From contig JAIBCL010000019.1 of NCBI GenBank assembly GCA_019694165.1, positions 1 to 64,000 on the forward strand: a DNA stretch of 64,000 bases, read 5' to 3'. The translations under genes and the position numbers were made by a program. Under the pieces are notes generated by a model. It saw only the letters and a list, made by a program, of their open reading frames with translations, made no database searches and was not told where the DNA came from. Every line of letters starts with the position of its first letter. Positions within the stretch are counted from its first letter, which is position 1. Shown in pieces: positions 25,394-33,833 of this stretch. The stretch comes from Verrucomicrobiaceae bacterium. GTDB lineage: Bacteria > Verrucomicrobiota > Verrucomicrobiia > Verrucomicrobiales > Verrucomicrobiaceae.

Positions 25394-25536
25394 GAGTGGC
25401 GAAGGCCAGGCACTACGGCATCGCATAGCCCGGCACCAAGGGCCGTCTTCCAGCCTTGATGCTTTTGGGGGAAAGGAGCCGTCGCAGGGCGAATCCGATG
25501 TGCACCACGGGGCCGGCTGTCCGCGCCTTCGCCCCT
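25394..25536. other. Non-coding tail between porin remnant and infA
   Basis: There is no recognisable gene. It continues the 25086-25536 gap, which otherwise holds the operator-like block and the porin remnant. Some GC-rich dyad symmetry near 25517-25534 might serve infA termination, but it is imperfect and lacks a T-run. Confidence 0.4.
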
Positions 25537-25839
25537 CTAGCAGCGGTACACGATGCGCGCCTTCTCGGTGTCGTAGGGAGACATCTCGATCTTCACGCGG
25601 TCGCCGACGACGAGGCGGATGAAGCGCTTGCGCATCTTGCCGGAGATATGGGCCAGCACCAAGTGGCCGTTGGTGAGCTTGACGCGGAACATGGTGCCGG
25701 CGAGAACGGCGGCCACGGTGCCTTCAAGCTCGATGGCCTGCTCCTTGCCGTCTTCCTCTTCCTCGATACGCGCACGCCCCCCCTGCTGCTGATTTGCCGG
25801 GGTGCCGTAAGGGCGTCTGTTGTCATTTCGCTTGATCAC
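25537..25839 (-). CDS. infA: Translation initiation factor IF-1 with N-terminal extension
   Basis: The C-terminal 64 residues are a textbook IF-1 S1-like fold: [51 protein letters not shown] and IVYR. IF-1 binds the ribosomal A site with IF-2 and IF-3 during initiation. The usual protein is about 72 residues; here no start codon exists near the normal N-terminus, and the best candidate is a GTG at 25839 giving 100 residues with a polar head ([19 protein letters not shown], then acidic EEEED). The extension is therefore probably real, unless a rarer start codon is used. No clear Shine-Dalgarno precedes the GTG. Confidence 0.88.
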   Translation of the reverse strand: MIKRNDNRRPYGTPANQQQGGRARIEEEEDGKEQAIELEGTVAAVLAGTMFRVKLTNGHLVLAHISGKMRKRFIRLVVGDRVKIEMSPYDTEKARIVYRC

Positions 25840-25947
25840 GTTGCAGGAGTGTGGGGTGAGGGTTTGGCGCGTACGCTGGGTCGGAAGGATGCGTCCAGGG
25901 TGTGGAATTACAACCGGCAATTCGCGGTATCGACAAGGACGCGGCGA

Positions 25948-26994
25948 TCATTTGCCGAGGGCGAGGTCTCCAGGCTTCACTCCCTTCTTGAAGGCGCGGA
26001 AGCGATGGGGATCGCCCTCGTCGGGGCCGTCCTTCGTGCCATACATGAGAGGCGTGTAGGGATCGACATAGGTCACGTCTGCCTTTGCGGGCACCTCGAT
26101 GCCGAGACCCCAATACACGCCGTTCACGACGAGGCGGCGCAGCCCTTCGCTGGCGAGGTCGGTGGCGGCGCCCATCGTGGTGCAGAGGATCTTGTTCGTC
26201 CTGCCGGAGTCGTTTTTCACCTCGCGCGTCCAGGCGACGGGCATCATGGGATCATTGATGCCCTGCTCGGCGCCGGCGTGGTTTTTCTTCTTGTAGTCCG
26301 CGGGTGCGTCGGTCGGATTCATGCCAACGAGCGACTGGCCGCGCAGCAAGATCGTCGCGTCAGCCGGCGGAGCGGCCTCATAGACATCCGTGGTGCCAAA
26401 CACATCCGCCACGCCGCGCAGGATGGCATTGTCCTTCGCCGACGGCTCGATCACGCCGCGCGTGGCTTCGGCGCGATGCCTGCCCCAGTGACTGACCCAG
26501 GTCTCGCCGAGAACGAGGCGGCCGAAGCCGCCCTCCTTGTTGTTCCAGGTCCACGCGGTGTAGGCGCTGTCTTTCGGCATGTTGAAGGCATGCGTGGCGG
26601 TGCGCAGGCCGACGATGGGCACGCCGCGCTGCACGGCATCGTGGAAGTGCTTCATCGCCTCGTCGCTCCAATGGCGGAAGCGGATGAGCATCACGATGGC
26701 GTCCGCGGTGTCGAGCGCTTCGGGGTGGCCGAGGCTCGCCCCGTTGTTGGGATTGATCGTACCGTCGGCATCGAGCGAGAAGAGCACGGTGCACTTGAAG
26801 CCATGACGCTGGCTGAGGATCTTCGCGAGCATCGGCAGCCCTTCCTCGCTGCGGTATTCCTCATCGCCGGTGAGGAACACGACGTGCCTGCCTTTGCCGG
26901 GGCCGTCCTTCGGTTCATAGGTGATGTGATCCGCCGCGCGGCAGGCTGTCGCGCCCAGCGCGAGGGAGAAGAGGAGGGATGTGAGGTGTTTCAT
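25948..26994 (-). CDS. Secreted ThuA-like domain protein
   Basis: A 348-residue exported protein (signal peptide about residues 1-20, ending CRA). The body has the ThuA/glutamine-amidotransferase-like pattern: RHVVFLTGDEEYRSEEGLPML, ADAIVMLIRFRHWSDEAMKHFHDAVQRG, VPIVGLRTATHAF, WGRHRAEATRGVI, and NKILCTTMGAATDLASEGLRRLVVNGVYWG. ThuA-like proteins are linked to trehalose or other sugar metabolism in rhizobia and are abundant in PVC genomes, often secreted. The substrate here is unknown. The gene is downstream of no obvious partner and reads toward infA on the same strand. Confidence 0.85.
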   Translation of the reverse strand: MKHLTSLLFSLALGATACRAADHITYEPKDGPGKGRHVVFLTGDEEYRSEEGLPMLAKILSQRHGFKCTVLFSLDADGTINPNNGASLGHPEALDTADAIVMLIRFRHWSDEAMKHFHDAVQRGVPIVGLRTATHAFNMPKDSAYTAWTWNNKEGGFGRLVLGETWVSHWGRHRAEATRGVIEPSAKDNAILRGVADVFGTTDVYEAAPPADATILLRGQSLVGMNPTDAPADYKKKNHAGAEQGINDPMMPVAWTREVKNDSGRTNKILCTTMGAATDLASEGLRRLVVNGVYWGLGIEVPAKADVTYVDPYTPLMYGTKDGPDEGDPHRFRAFKKGVKPGDLALGK

Positions 26995-27128
26995 GCGGGT
27001 GTGCTGTACGCTGGAAGCACCGCCATTGCTTCAAGCCGCTGGAGAAATGACGGCGCACCGAGGCTGCGGGGATGCCGGGGGAGAATTGACTTGCAACCCG
27101 CGGGCCGTTCAGGAATGAACGGGGGGAC

Positions 27129-27776
27129 GTGAACGCGCGCGAGATCATCATCATCGGCTGCAACGGCAACTGCGTGGACATCGCGGAGGCGGTGGAGGCG
27201 CTGGCCGCGCATGGCGGGGCGGTGAAGGTGGCCGGCTTTCTCGATGATGCGGACGGCATGCAGGGTGCGGAGGTGGCCGGCTATCCAGTGCTAGGCCGCA
27301 TCGCCGACGCGGCGAAGTTTGCCGGTGCGGGCTTTGTCAACGGCATCGGCAGTCCGAAGAGCTACCGCTTCAAGGCGGACATCATCGCGCGCGCGGGCGT
27401 GCCCGTGGAGCGCTGGGCCACGGTGATCCACCCGACGGCGGTCGTTTCACGGCACGCACGCATCGGGCGCGGGACGGTGTTGCTGGCGAATGTCTCCGTC
27501 GGCGCGGGCGCGCGCATCGGCGACCACTGCATGGTCCTGCAAAACTCGGTCATCTCGCACGACAGCACGATCGGAGACTGCTCGGCGCTCGCCACCGGCG
27601 TGTGCGTCTCCGGCGGCTGCGCCATCGGGGAGAACTGCTACATCGGCGGCAATGTCTCCATCCGCGACGGCGTCCGCATCGCTCCGGGTTCGCTCATCGG
27701 CATCGGCGCCGTGGTCGTCAAGGATGTGGCCGCCGTCTGTGTCGCCTTTGGAAATCCCGCACGTCCACGCGCATGA
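27129..27776 (+). CDS. NeuD/PglD-type sugar O- or N-acetyltransferase
   Basis: A 215-residue acetyltransferase. The N-terminal Rossmann-like nucleotide-sugar binding part (REIIIIGCNGNCVDIAEAVEAL) is followed by a left-handed beta-helix of hexapeptide repeats (for example RIGRGTVLLANVSVGAGARIGDHC read in two pieces, and IGENCYIGGNVSIRDG). The catalytic His of this family is likely the one in ISHDSTIGD. The start is a GTG at 27129 with a G-rich ribosome binding stretch (GGGGGG) just upstream. It overlaps the next gene by ATGA, so it is translationally coupled to the glycosyltransferase and probably modifies a sugar for a surface glycan. Confidence 0.88.
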   Translation: MNAREIIIIGCNGNCVDIAEAVEALAAHGGAVKVAGFLDDADGMQGAEVAGYPVLGRIADAAKFAGAGFVNGIGSPKSYRFKADIIARAGVPVERWATVIHPTAVVSRHARIGRGTVLLANVSVGAGARIGDHCMVLQNSVISHDSTIGDCSALATGVCVSGGCAIGENCYIGGNVSIRDGVRIAPGSLIGIGAVVVKDVAAVCVAFGNPARPRA

Positions 27777-28717
27777 AGCTCAGCCTCATCATCCCGGTCC
27801 TCAACGAGGAGGAAAACGTCCCGCATGTCGTCGCGGAGATCGACCGCTCCTTCGCCGGAGAAGCCGACGTGGAACTCGAGATCGTGTTTGTCGATGACGG
27901 CTCTCGCGACGCCACGTATCCGGTGCTCAAGCAAATGGCGGCGGCGGATGCACGGCTGCGCGTGATCAGCTTCTCGCGGAACTTTGGCAGCCACGCGGCG
28001 CTGCTCGCGGGATTTGAGAAATGCTCGGGCGATGCCGCGGCGTATCTCGCCGCCGATTTGCAGGATCCGCCCTCAGTGCTCCGCGAGATGCTGAAAAAAT
28101 GGCGCGAGGGCGTGGCGGTCGTCTGGGGCACCCGCGAGAAGCGCGACGACACTCTGGACACGAAGATATTCTCCTACATCTACTCCTCGCTCATGCGCCG
28201 GCTGGCGCTGCCGCAGATGCCGCGCACAGGACTGGACCTCTGCCTCATCGACCGCAAGGTGATCGACGCCGTGGTGGACATGCGCGAGAAGAACACCTCC
28301 ATCTTCGGCCTCATCCTCTGGTCGGGTTTCTCGCAGGTGTTCGTGCCGTATCACCGTCAGGCGCGCCAGCGCGGGAAGTCGCGCTGGACGCTCGGCAAGA
28401 AGGTGAAGCTCGTGGTGGACAGCTTCGTGTCGTTTTCCTTTTTCCCGATCCGCCTGGTCACGTACATGGGCCTCATCTTCTCCTGTCTGGGCTTCGCGTA
28501 CGGCCTGTTCGTCATGTTCCGCCGGCTGTTCCTCGGCGGCGGCATCGAGGGCTGGGCCTCGCTCGTCACGCTGATCGTCGCGCTCTCGGGCGTGCAATTG
28601 CTCATGCTCGGCGTGGTGGCAGAGTACTTGTGGCGCACCTTCGACGAGTCGCGCAGGAGGCCGCCGTTCATCATCCAGGACCTCGCGGGATTCAAAGACG
28701 AGCGTGGTGAGCGTTGA
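27773..28717 (+). CDS. Family 2 glycosyltransferase, DPM1/GtrB-like
   Basis: A 314-residue polyisoprenyl-phosphate glycosyltransferase-like protein. The GT-A domain shows SLIIPVLNEEENV, the metal-binding FVDDGSRDAT, SFSRNFG and AADLQDPP; two transmembrane helices follow (about residues 230-255 and 265-290), as in DPM1/GtrB/ArnC-type enzymes that load a sugar onto undecaprenyl or dolichyl phosphate. The ATG at 27773 overlaps the upstream stop (ATGA). Together with the acetyltransferase it suggests synthesis of a lipid-linked acetylated sugar, which could feed the membrane glycosyltransferases encoded on the opposite strand at 30-36 kb (inference). Confidence 0.92.
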   Translation: MKLSLIIPVLNEEENVPHVVAEIDRSFAGEADVELEIVFVDDGSRDATYPVLKQMAAADARLRVISFSRNFGSHAALLAGFEKCSGDAAAYLAADLQDPPSVLREMLKKWREGVAVVWGTREKRDDTLDTKIFSYIYSSLMRRLALPQMPRTGLDLCLIDRKVIDAVVDMREKNTSIFGLILWSGFSQVFVPYHRQARQRGKSRWTLGKKVKLVVDSFVSFSFFPIRLVTYMGLIFSCLGFAYGLFVMFRRLFLGGGIEGWASLVTLIVALSGVQLLMLGVVAEYLWRTFDESRRRPPFIIQDLAGFKDERGER

Positions 28718-28786
28718 ATCGCGCCATCGCGGGATGATCCAATCTCCTGTCTTGCCGCGCCAGACACGAACGTTTATGATGCGCCC

Positions 28787-29542
28787 ATGATCACAGGCGA
28801 ACAGACGCCGGAGGCATTCGTGGGGGACGAGGAAGAAATTCCGCGTCCTGATGTTTCGAACCTTATTACCGAGGATGACACGCCCGTGGACAATTTATTC
28901 TCCGAGAAGCAAATGCGTCTGCTCACCGAGTCCATCCACACCTCGTGGAAGCCGGGGTTTCCGTTCGTCGCGATGGCGAACGTCGGCGTTTACGTCGCGC
29001 TGAACCGGCCCGCCATCGTACCAGACGTGTTGGTGACCACGGAGGTGGAGCCGTTGCAGGATGCGATGAAAAAGGATCACCGCTCCTACTTCACCTGGAT
29101 GTATGGCGGCAAGGTGCCGGACGTCGTCATCGAGATCGTGTCCAACACCAAGGGCGGCGAACTGAGCACCAAGAAGCGCGACTACCATCATATCGGCGTG
29201 CCGTGGTATGCCGTCTTTGATCCCGCGCATCACCTTACAGAGAACACGCTCACTATCTTCGAGCGCCAGCGTGCCGACTATGTCACGAGCAACCAGCCGG
29301 CATTCGAAGGCATCGGCCTCGGCGTCACGCTTTGGACGGGTGAGTATGAAGGCATGACCGAAACCTGGCTGCGCTGGACGGACCGGGATGGCAAGATGCT
29401 CCTGACTGGCAAAGAAAGCACGGAAGCCGAAGCCAGGCGTGCGGCTGCCGAAACCAAGCGTGCAGCTGCCGAAGCCGGGCGCGCAGCGCGTTTTGCCGCA
29501 AAACTTCGCGAACTCGGCGTGGACCCTGAAGGTCTCCGCTGA
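28787..29542 (+). CDS. Uma2 family (DUF820) restriction-endonuclease-fold protein
   Basis: A 251-residue protein with the Uma2 PD-(D/E)xK pattern: VPDVLVTTEVE, KVPDVVIEIVSNTKGGELSTKKRDYHHIGVPWYAVFDP in pieces (catalytic Asp, then Glu, then the conserved K-x-x-x-Y). The C-terminal 50 residues are an Ala/Glu/Arg heptad-like helix (KESTEAEARRAAAETKRAAA), probably a coiled coil. Function in the cell is unknown; the family expands in cyanobacteria and PVC genomes and is thought to cut DNA. Unlinked to its neighbours. Confidence 0.88.
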   Translation: MITGEQTPEAFVGDEEEIPRPDVSNLITEDDTPVDNLFSEKQMRLLTESIHTSWKPGFPFVAMANVGVYVALNRPAIVPDVLVTTEVEPLQDAMKKDHRSYFTWMYGGKVPDVVIEIVSNTKGGELSTKKRDYHHIGVPWYAVFDPAHHLTENTLTIFERQRADYVTSNQPAFEGIGLGVTLWTGEYEGMTETWLRWTDRDGKMLLTGKESTEAEARRAAAETKRAAAEAGRAARFAAKLRELGVDPEGLR

Positions 29543-29551
29543 CCGGCATGG

Positions 29552-30514
29552 TCACGCTCTGCGCACCCAGCCCGCAAGCTGGACCAGAGCGCCGATGACG
29601 GCGTGCACGAGGCTGGTGAGCAGCAGGAACCACGAGAGAGCCACCGGCATGGTGGCCGCGCCAGCTGAAGCGCCGAGAATCCAGAAGGACAACTGCTCGC
29701 GCGCGCCGATGCCGGCCACGGTGACCGGCAGCACGATCACGAACGACACCGCCACGTAGTAAAGCCCCAGCCGCCACGCTTCCACCGCCATGCCGAACTC
29801 CCGCGCGCCGACGATGAAGACCGAGCCGGCGAGGGCGTGCATGAGCACGCTGAGCGCGAGCATGAGCAGCCACTGCCGGACGCTGATCTGATGGAGCACG
29901 AAGTTCACCCGGTCGATGCCATGAACCACCGCATGTGGCAAAAAGCGCAGCCTCTTCGCCAGCGAGAGGCCCGCGCTCATGATCTGGGGCAGCGCCACGA
30001 GGCCGGAGACAATGACACCGGTGCCAAACGCCACGAGCGCGGGGTGCAGCCCCTTTTTCTCGCCGCCCATCGCCACCAGGGCTAGCACGAGCACCAGCAG
30101 CAGCGAGACGAGACCGAGCAACCGGTCCAGCGCGACGGATACGGGCAGCACCATTGTGCGGTGGCGCGTGTCGCTCGTGGCCAGCGCCGCCGTCTTGGCG
30201 ACATCGCCGACGACGGCACCCGGCAGCACGGTGGAGTAAAAATGCCCTATCCACGAGTAGGCGAGGCATGTCTTCATCGGGATCGAGCGCAACGCCGTGA
30301 GATGCCAGCGATATGCGCCGATGGCGAGCACGGCGGCACTCATGCCGGTGCCCAGCAGCCACAGTCCGGGCGAGGCCGTGCCGAGCACTGAGAGCGCGTC
30401 ATGCAAGGGCACGCGCCTGGAGAGAAGCCAGATGAGCAGCGCTCCCACGGTGAGCTTCGCGGCCCAGGCGAGAATCCTCTTCCACGGAGGCGATGACGGT
30501 GCGGGCTGGCTCAC
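29552..30514 (-). CDS. UPF0104/LPG-synthase-like integral membrane protein
   Basis: A 320-residue protein with about eight transmembrane helices. Family hallmarks of the AglD/MprF flippase-like domain are present: LAIGAYRWHLTALRS, AYSWIGHFYSTVLPGAVVGDVAKTA, SVALDRLLGLVSLL and TVAGIGAREQLSFWILG. Such proteins transfer or flip lipid-linked groups. The start is the GTG at 30514, which overlaps the upstream stop (GTGA), so it is coupled to the 1,057-residue membrane protein. A longer open frame from 30595 would lie inside that gene. Confidence 0.88.
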   Translation of the reverse strand: MSQPAPSSPPWKRILAWAAKLTVGALLIWLLSRRVPLHDALSVLGTASPGLWLLGTGMSAAVLAIGAYRWHLTALRSIPMKTCLAYSWIGHFYSTVLPGAVVGDVAKTAALATSDTRHRTMVLPVSVALDRLLGLVSLLLVLVLALVAMGGEKKGLHPALVAFGTGVIVSGLVALPQIMSAGLSLAKRLRFLPHAVVHGIDRVNFVLHQISVRQWLLMLALSVLMHALAGSVFIVGAREFGMAVEAWRLGLYYVAVSFVIVLPVTVAGIGAREQLSFWILGASAGAATMPVALSWFLLLTSLVHAVIGALVQLAGWVRRA

Positions 30515-33500
30515 GGCACGGGCGCCTCCGGCTTCGGATTCGCCCGCACATGAATCTGGCGCAGCTTCACGTCGGCGGTGCTCGTGACGCGGCACTCGAT
30601 GCGCGTGACTGTTTTCCCGGGCGGGCAGTCAAAGGCCAGGCACACGCACGCCGGCTGCAGCACGCGGCTGCCGGCTGCCGCCACGTCCGCGCGCGATCCG
30701 TCTTCAAACACATACGTGCAGTGCGCCGCGCACGCTTCCAGCGCGGCCGCATCGAAAATGATGGAAGTGCGCTCGACATCGCACCTTGCTCTTGGCGTGA
30801 GCACGAGCTGAAGCGGGCTCCGCGGTGTGACCGGCACGCCTGCGTGAGACGCCGGCTGCCATGCGATGAGGTCGCGCACTTTGTCCGTGCCCGCGGTGTC
30901 ACGGATGTCGAAGCAGTGACTCGTGACATTCAGCCCGATCGGCGCGGGCGGATAAACATGGAGGTCCCTTACGAGCCGCGGCCCGGATGCTGCGTCGCCA
31001 CCGGCGGGAACGATGGTGATACGCCGGATGTCGCGAGGCGGATCGACCCGGAGGAAGCGCTGGGCCGACTGCTCGATCGAGTCGCCAGGCCCGGTGACCG
31101 GCAGCATTTCTACGTGGCCTTGCGCATCTTCAAGCCGGAGGCTCAACGCTTCATTCTCCGGCTCAGTCGCCGTCAGATGGATGAATCCCGCGGTGACGGC
31201 ATCGTGCCATTCCCAGGAAAGCTCGCCGCTGAGCCGCGGGGTCAGGGCGTCCACCGCCTGGCGGTCTCCGGCGTGCGCGACCACGATGGACGCACGCGCA
31301 GCCAGATTCTCCGAGAGGATGAACGGATTCACGTAGGCCCGGAACTTCGTGCTCGCGGGGGAGAGCGCGTTGGTGGCCACCACTTCGCTCCCCGTGGCGG
31401 CGAGCACCCACGGTGTGAGGCGGCCGGCTCGCAGCCGCCCGTAGAAGGCGGCGCCATCGTCGTGGAGGTCCTGCTGATGCGTCGTGTTGAAGCCGCGGCC
31501 GCCCGCCGTGCCGGAGAAATACTGGTCGAAATACGATTCGTCCTCGATGAAAACGGCGGGCAGCGCGGAACGCTTGTAGATCATCTCGCGCAGATCGCGC
31601 GGATGCCAGACGCCGTCGAGCACACGGCCGAACTTCGGCGGTATCCACGACTGCAGGCTCGTCATCACCAGTGCATCCTGCGGCACGCCGGCGCGGTCGA
31701 GCCACGCCGCCACTTCCGGTTTCTCCGGCGGCCTGCCAAAGCTGCGGAAAAACTCCGCCGCCAGACCGAGCCGCGGTGTGATCAAGGCCAGCGCCGCCGC
31801 CCCGACAACACAGGCAAACGCCATCCTGCCCAGGCGTTGTCCGTTTGCGACGGGCCGCGGACGGAACAGCAGCCCGATGCTCCATGCGGCGGCCAGATAG
31901 AAGACCGGATACACCGGCAGCAGCAGCCGCCAGTCGATGGCGCTGCCGAGCGTGACGGTGCGCAGCAGGTAAAGCTGAAACAGCACCGCAAAGACAACGA
32001 GCAGCGCCGCACTTTCAGCATCAGCTTCCATCCGCCGGCTTTCGGCCGCGGTTTGCGCCTGGTTTCTTCTCATCCGGGACGCGAGCCAGATGACGGGCGT
32101 GGCGGCTAGCGCGAGCGCGGCCATCACGAGGTCGGCCGCGTCGCGGCCATTGCGATAGCAAATCTCGATCCATGTGCGGATGGTGGCCGCCGCGCCGGCG
32201 ACGATCTGCGGGGTCTCGGCGCTGTAGTAATTGCCGCAGAGTTTGTAGTTCGGCACCGTCCATTCGATGTTGTAGGCGAGGAAGGGATTGCACAGGAAAA
32301 ACACGGCCACGCTCATCATTCCCGCCGTCAGCGCGCACGTCACAAAAGCCGTGGCGCGCTCGCGCGGTGACAGGTCCTCGTGCTTCCACAAGGCCGCTGC
32401 GCCGATCGCGAGGATGAAGGGGAACAGGAGGAAGGTGATGAATTTCACGGACACTGAGGCGGCCGCGAACAGGATGGCGCACGAAAACGCCCGCGCGTCC
32501 CAGCCGGTGCGGAGCTTCAGCATGTGATGCAGCGCGAGCGTGGCGAAGAACGCCATCAGCACATCCGGATAAAAGGGATACGACGAATAGGCGAGGAAGC
32601 CTTGATTCGTGGCGAGCAGCAGCACGGCGGCCAGCGCGGCGGGCCGGCCAAATCGCCCCGCGCCGAGCTGCCACACGGCCGCGAGCGCGCCGAGCGAGAC
32701 GAGCAGCTTCAGGCCGCGCGACCATGCATTGAGGAAATGGACCGAGGGCGTCGCGCCCGCGTGTCCCGCCAGGAATGATGGCAGCGCGAAGGGATAGAAG
32801 GCGATGGCACCGTACGCCTTGTTGCCCAGTGCCAGTGGGTCCATGGTCTTGAGTTCCGCCGCTTTTTCCAGTCGCGCGAACATGTAGCCGTCGTCATCGC
32901 GCGAGGTGACCATCTGCATGCGGCTGTCCTGCGCGATGAAGCGCCACTGATGAGCGCCGAAAAAAAGGCCGAAGCCGGCGAGCGCGCCCAACAGCAGCTT
33001 CTCGCGCCGCAGTGCCGCGCACGCCTGCCGCAACGACGGCCCCGCGCGCCGCGCCGCCAGCCATGAGGCCCGGCAGAGAAACCCGGCGCACATGATCCCG
33101 CGCAGCACCAGCATCCATGTGCGCGGGCGCACCACGCGCACGGTGCACCCGCCCGTCGTCGGATCGGCGCCGTCGGGCACCGAGAAGGTGATGGTGCGTC
33201 CGTTCAAGTGGTAGCGGCCGCCCTGCTTGCGAATCACGCGCGACTGGTACTCCACCTGCCGCATCCGTGGATCGGCCAGAAACCACTGCTGCGGCGAGAG
33301 CCGGCCGCGCGCGCACACGAGCGTCCATTCGTTTTTTGCCAAGGACGCGGCCACGTCGCCGGGCACCGTGGCGCTGAAGCAGCCGGCCTCCACCGGCCGG
33401 ATGCGCTCGCGGCTCAAGGTCGTGACGCGCGATCCGAGGTGAACGGCCAGCAATTGCACCGTCAGCAGCACGAGCACCGGCACGACGATCATGCGCACCG

Positions 33501-33684
33501 CGCGGCCCGCTGTGATCCGCCCCTGCAGCACGTCGTGGCAGGCCATGATGGCGAGCAGGCATGTCGCGCTGACGAGCGCGGCCTCCGCGTCCGCGTTGCC
33601 GCGCGCGAGACCGAAAAACACGGCCTGGAGCGCGGCGGAGCACCAGCCGATGCAGTCAAACACAAGGCTGACCAGAGAATTCAT
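30511..33684 (-). CDS. Large membrane protein, GT-C glycosyltransferase-like
   Basis: A 1,057-residue protein. About a dozen transmembrane helices lie in the N-terminal 620 residues, interrupted by a soluble loop (about 90-190), and a soluble C-terminal region of about 400 residues follows. An acidic motif SRDDDGYMFARLEKAAEL sits just after a membrane helix near residue 260, in the position of the catalytic acidic motif of GT-C (PMT/ArnT-like) enzymes. Helix-loop features such as YPFYPDVLMAF and WRLLLPVYPVFYLAAA also fit. The C-terminal part contains beta-rich segments (SFDxx-like sandwich domains). It would transfer a sugar from a lipid carrier outside the membrane; acceptor unknown. It is the middle gene of a three-gene minus-strand cluster. 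Confidence 0.7.
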   Translation of the reverse strand: MNSLVSLVFDCIGWCSAALQAVFFGLARGNADAEAALVSATCLLAIMACHDVLQGRITAGRAVRMIVVPVLVLLTVQLLAVHLGSRVTTLSRERIRPVEAGCFSATVPGDVAASLAKNEWTLVCARGRLSPQQWFLADPRMRQVEYQSRVIRKQGGRYHLNGRTITFSVPDGADPTTGGCTVRVVRPRTWMLVLRGIMCAGFLCRASWLAARRAGPSLRQACAALRREKLLLGALAGFGLFFGAHQWRFIAQDSRMQMVTSRDDDGYMFARLEKAAELKTMDPLALGNKAYGAIAFYPFALPSFLAGHAGATPSVHFLNAWSRGLKLLVSLGALAAVWQLGAGRFGRPAALAAVLLLATNQGFLAYSSYPFYPDVLMAFFATLALHHMLKLRTGWDARAFSCAILFAAASVSVKFITFLLFPFILAIGAAALWKHEDLSPRERATAFVTCALTAGMMSVAVFFLCNPFLAYNIEWTVPNYKLCGNYYSAETPQIVAGAAATIRTWIEICYRNGRDAADLVMAALALAATPVIWLASRMRRNQAQTAAESRRMEADAESAALLVVFAVLFQLYLLRTVTLGSAIDWRLLLPVYPVFYLAAAWSIGLLFRPRPVANGQRLGRMAFACVVGAAALALITPRLGLAAEFFRSFGRPPEKPEVAAWLDRAGVPQDALVMTSLQSWIPPKFGRVLDGVWHPRDLREMIYKRSALPAVFIEDESYFDQYFSGTAGGRGFNTTHQQDLHDDGAAFYGRLRAGRLTPWVLAATGSEVVATNALSPASTKFRAYVNPFILSENLAARASIVVAHAGDRQAVDALTPRLSGELSWEWHDAVTAGFIHLTATEPENEALSLRLEDAQGHVEMLPVTGPGDSIEQSAQRFLRVDPPRDIRRITIVPAGGDAASGPRLVRDLHVYPPAPIGLNVTSHCFDIRDTAGTDKVRDLIAWQPASHAGVPVTPRSPLQLVLTPRARCDVERTSIIFDAAALEACAAHCTYVFEDGSRADVAAAGSRVLQPACVCLAFDCPPGKTVTRIECRVTSTADVKLRQIHVRANPKPEAPVP

Positions 33685-33833
33685 GCGGCCGGTGCATGGT
33701 GCGCCACGCGTGCGGTCCGGGCGCGATCCTGCGTGGGGCGGCGTGCCCCGGGCGGTTGGTCGGCGCGGAGGAGATTCATGGGGCCGAGTGTTATCATGGA
33801 TGCTCGCGCGCCGCCAGTTTCAATCCAGTGCCG

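Noticed and set aside
25456..27132. 558-codon plus-strand open frame
   Set aside because: Antisense to infA and the ThuA-like gene; no recognisable protein features.
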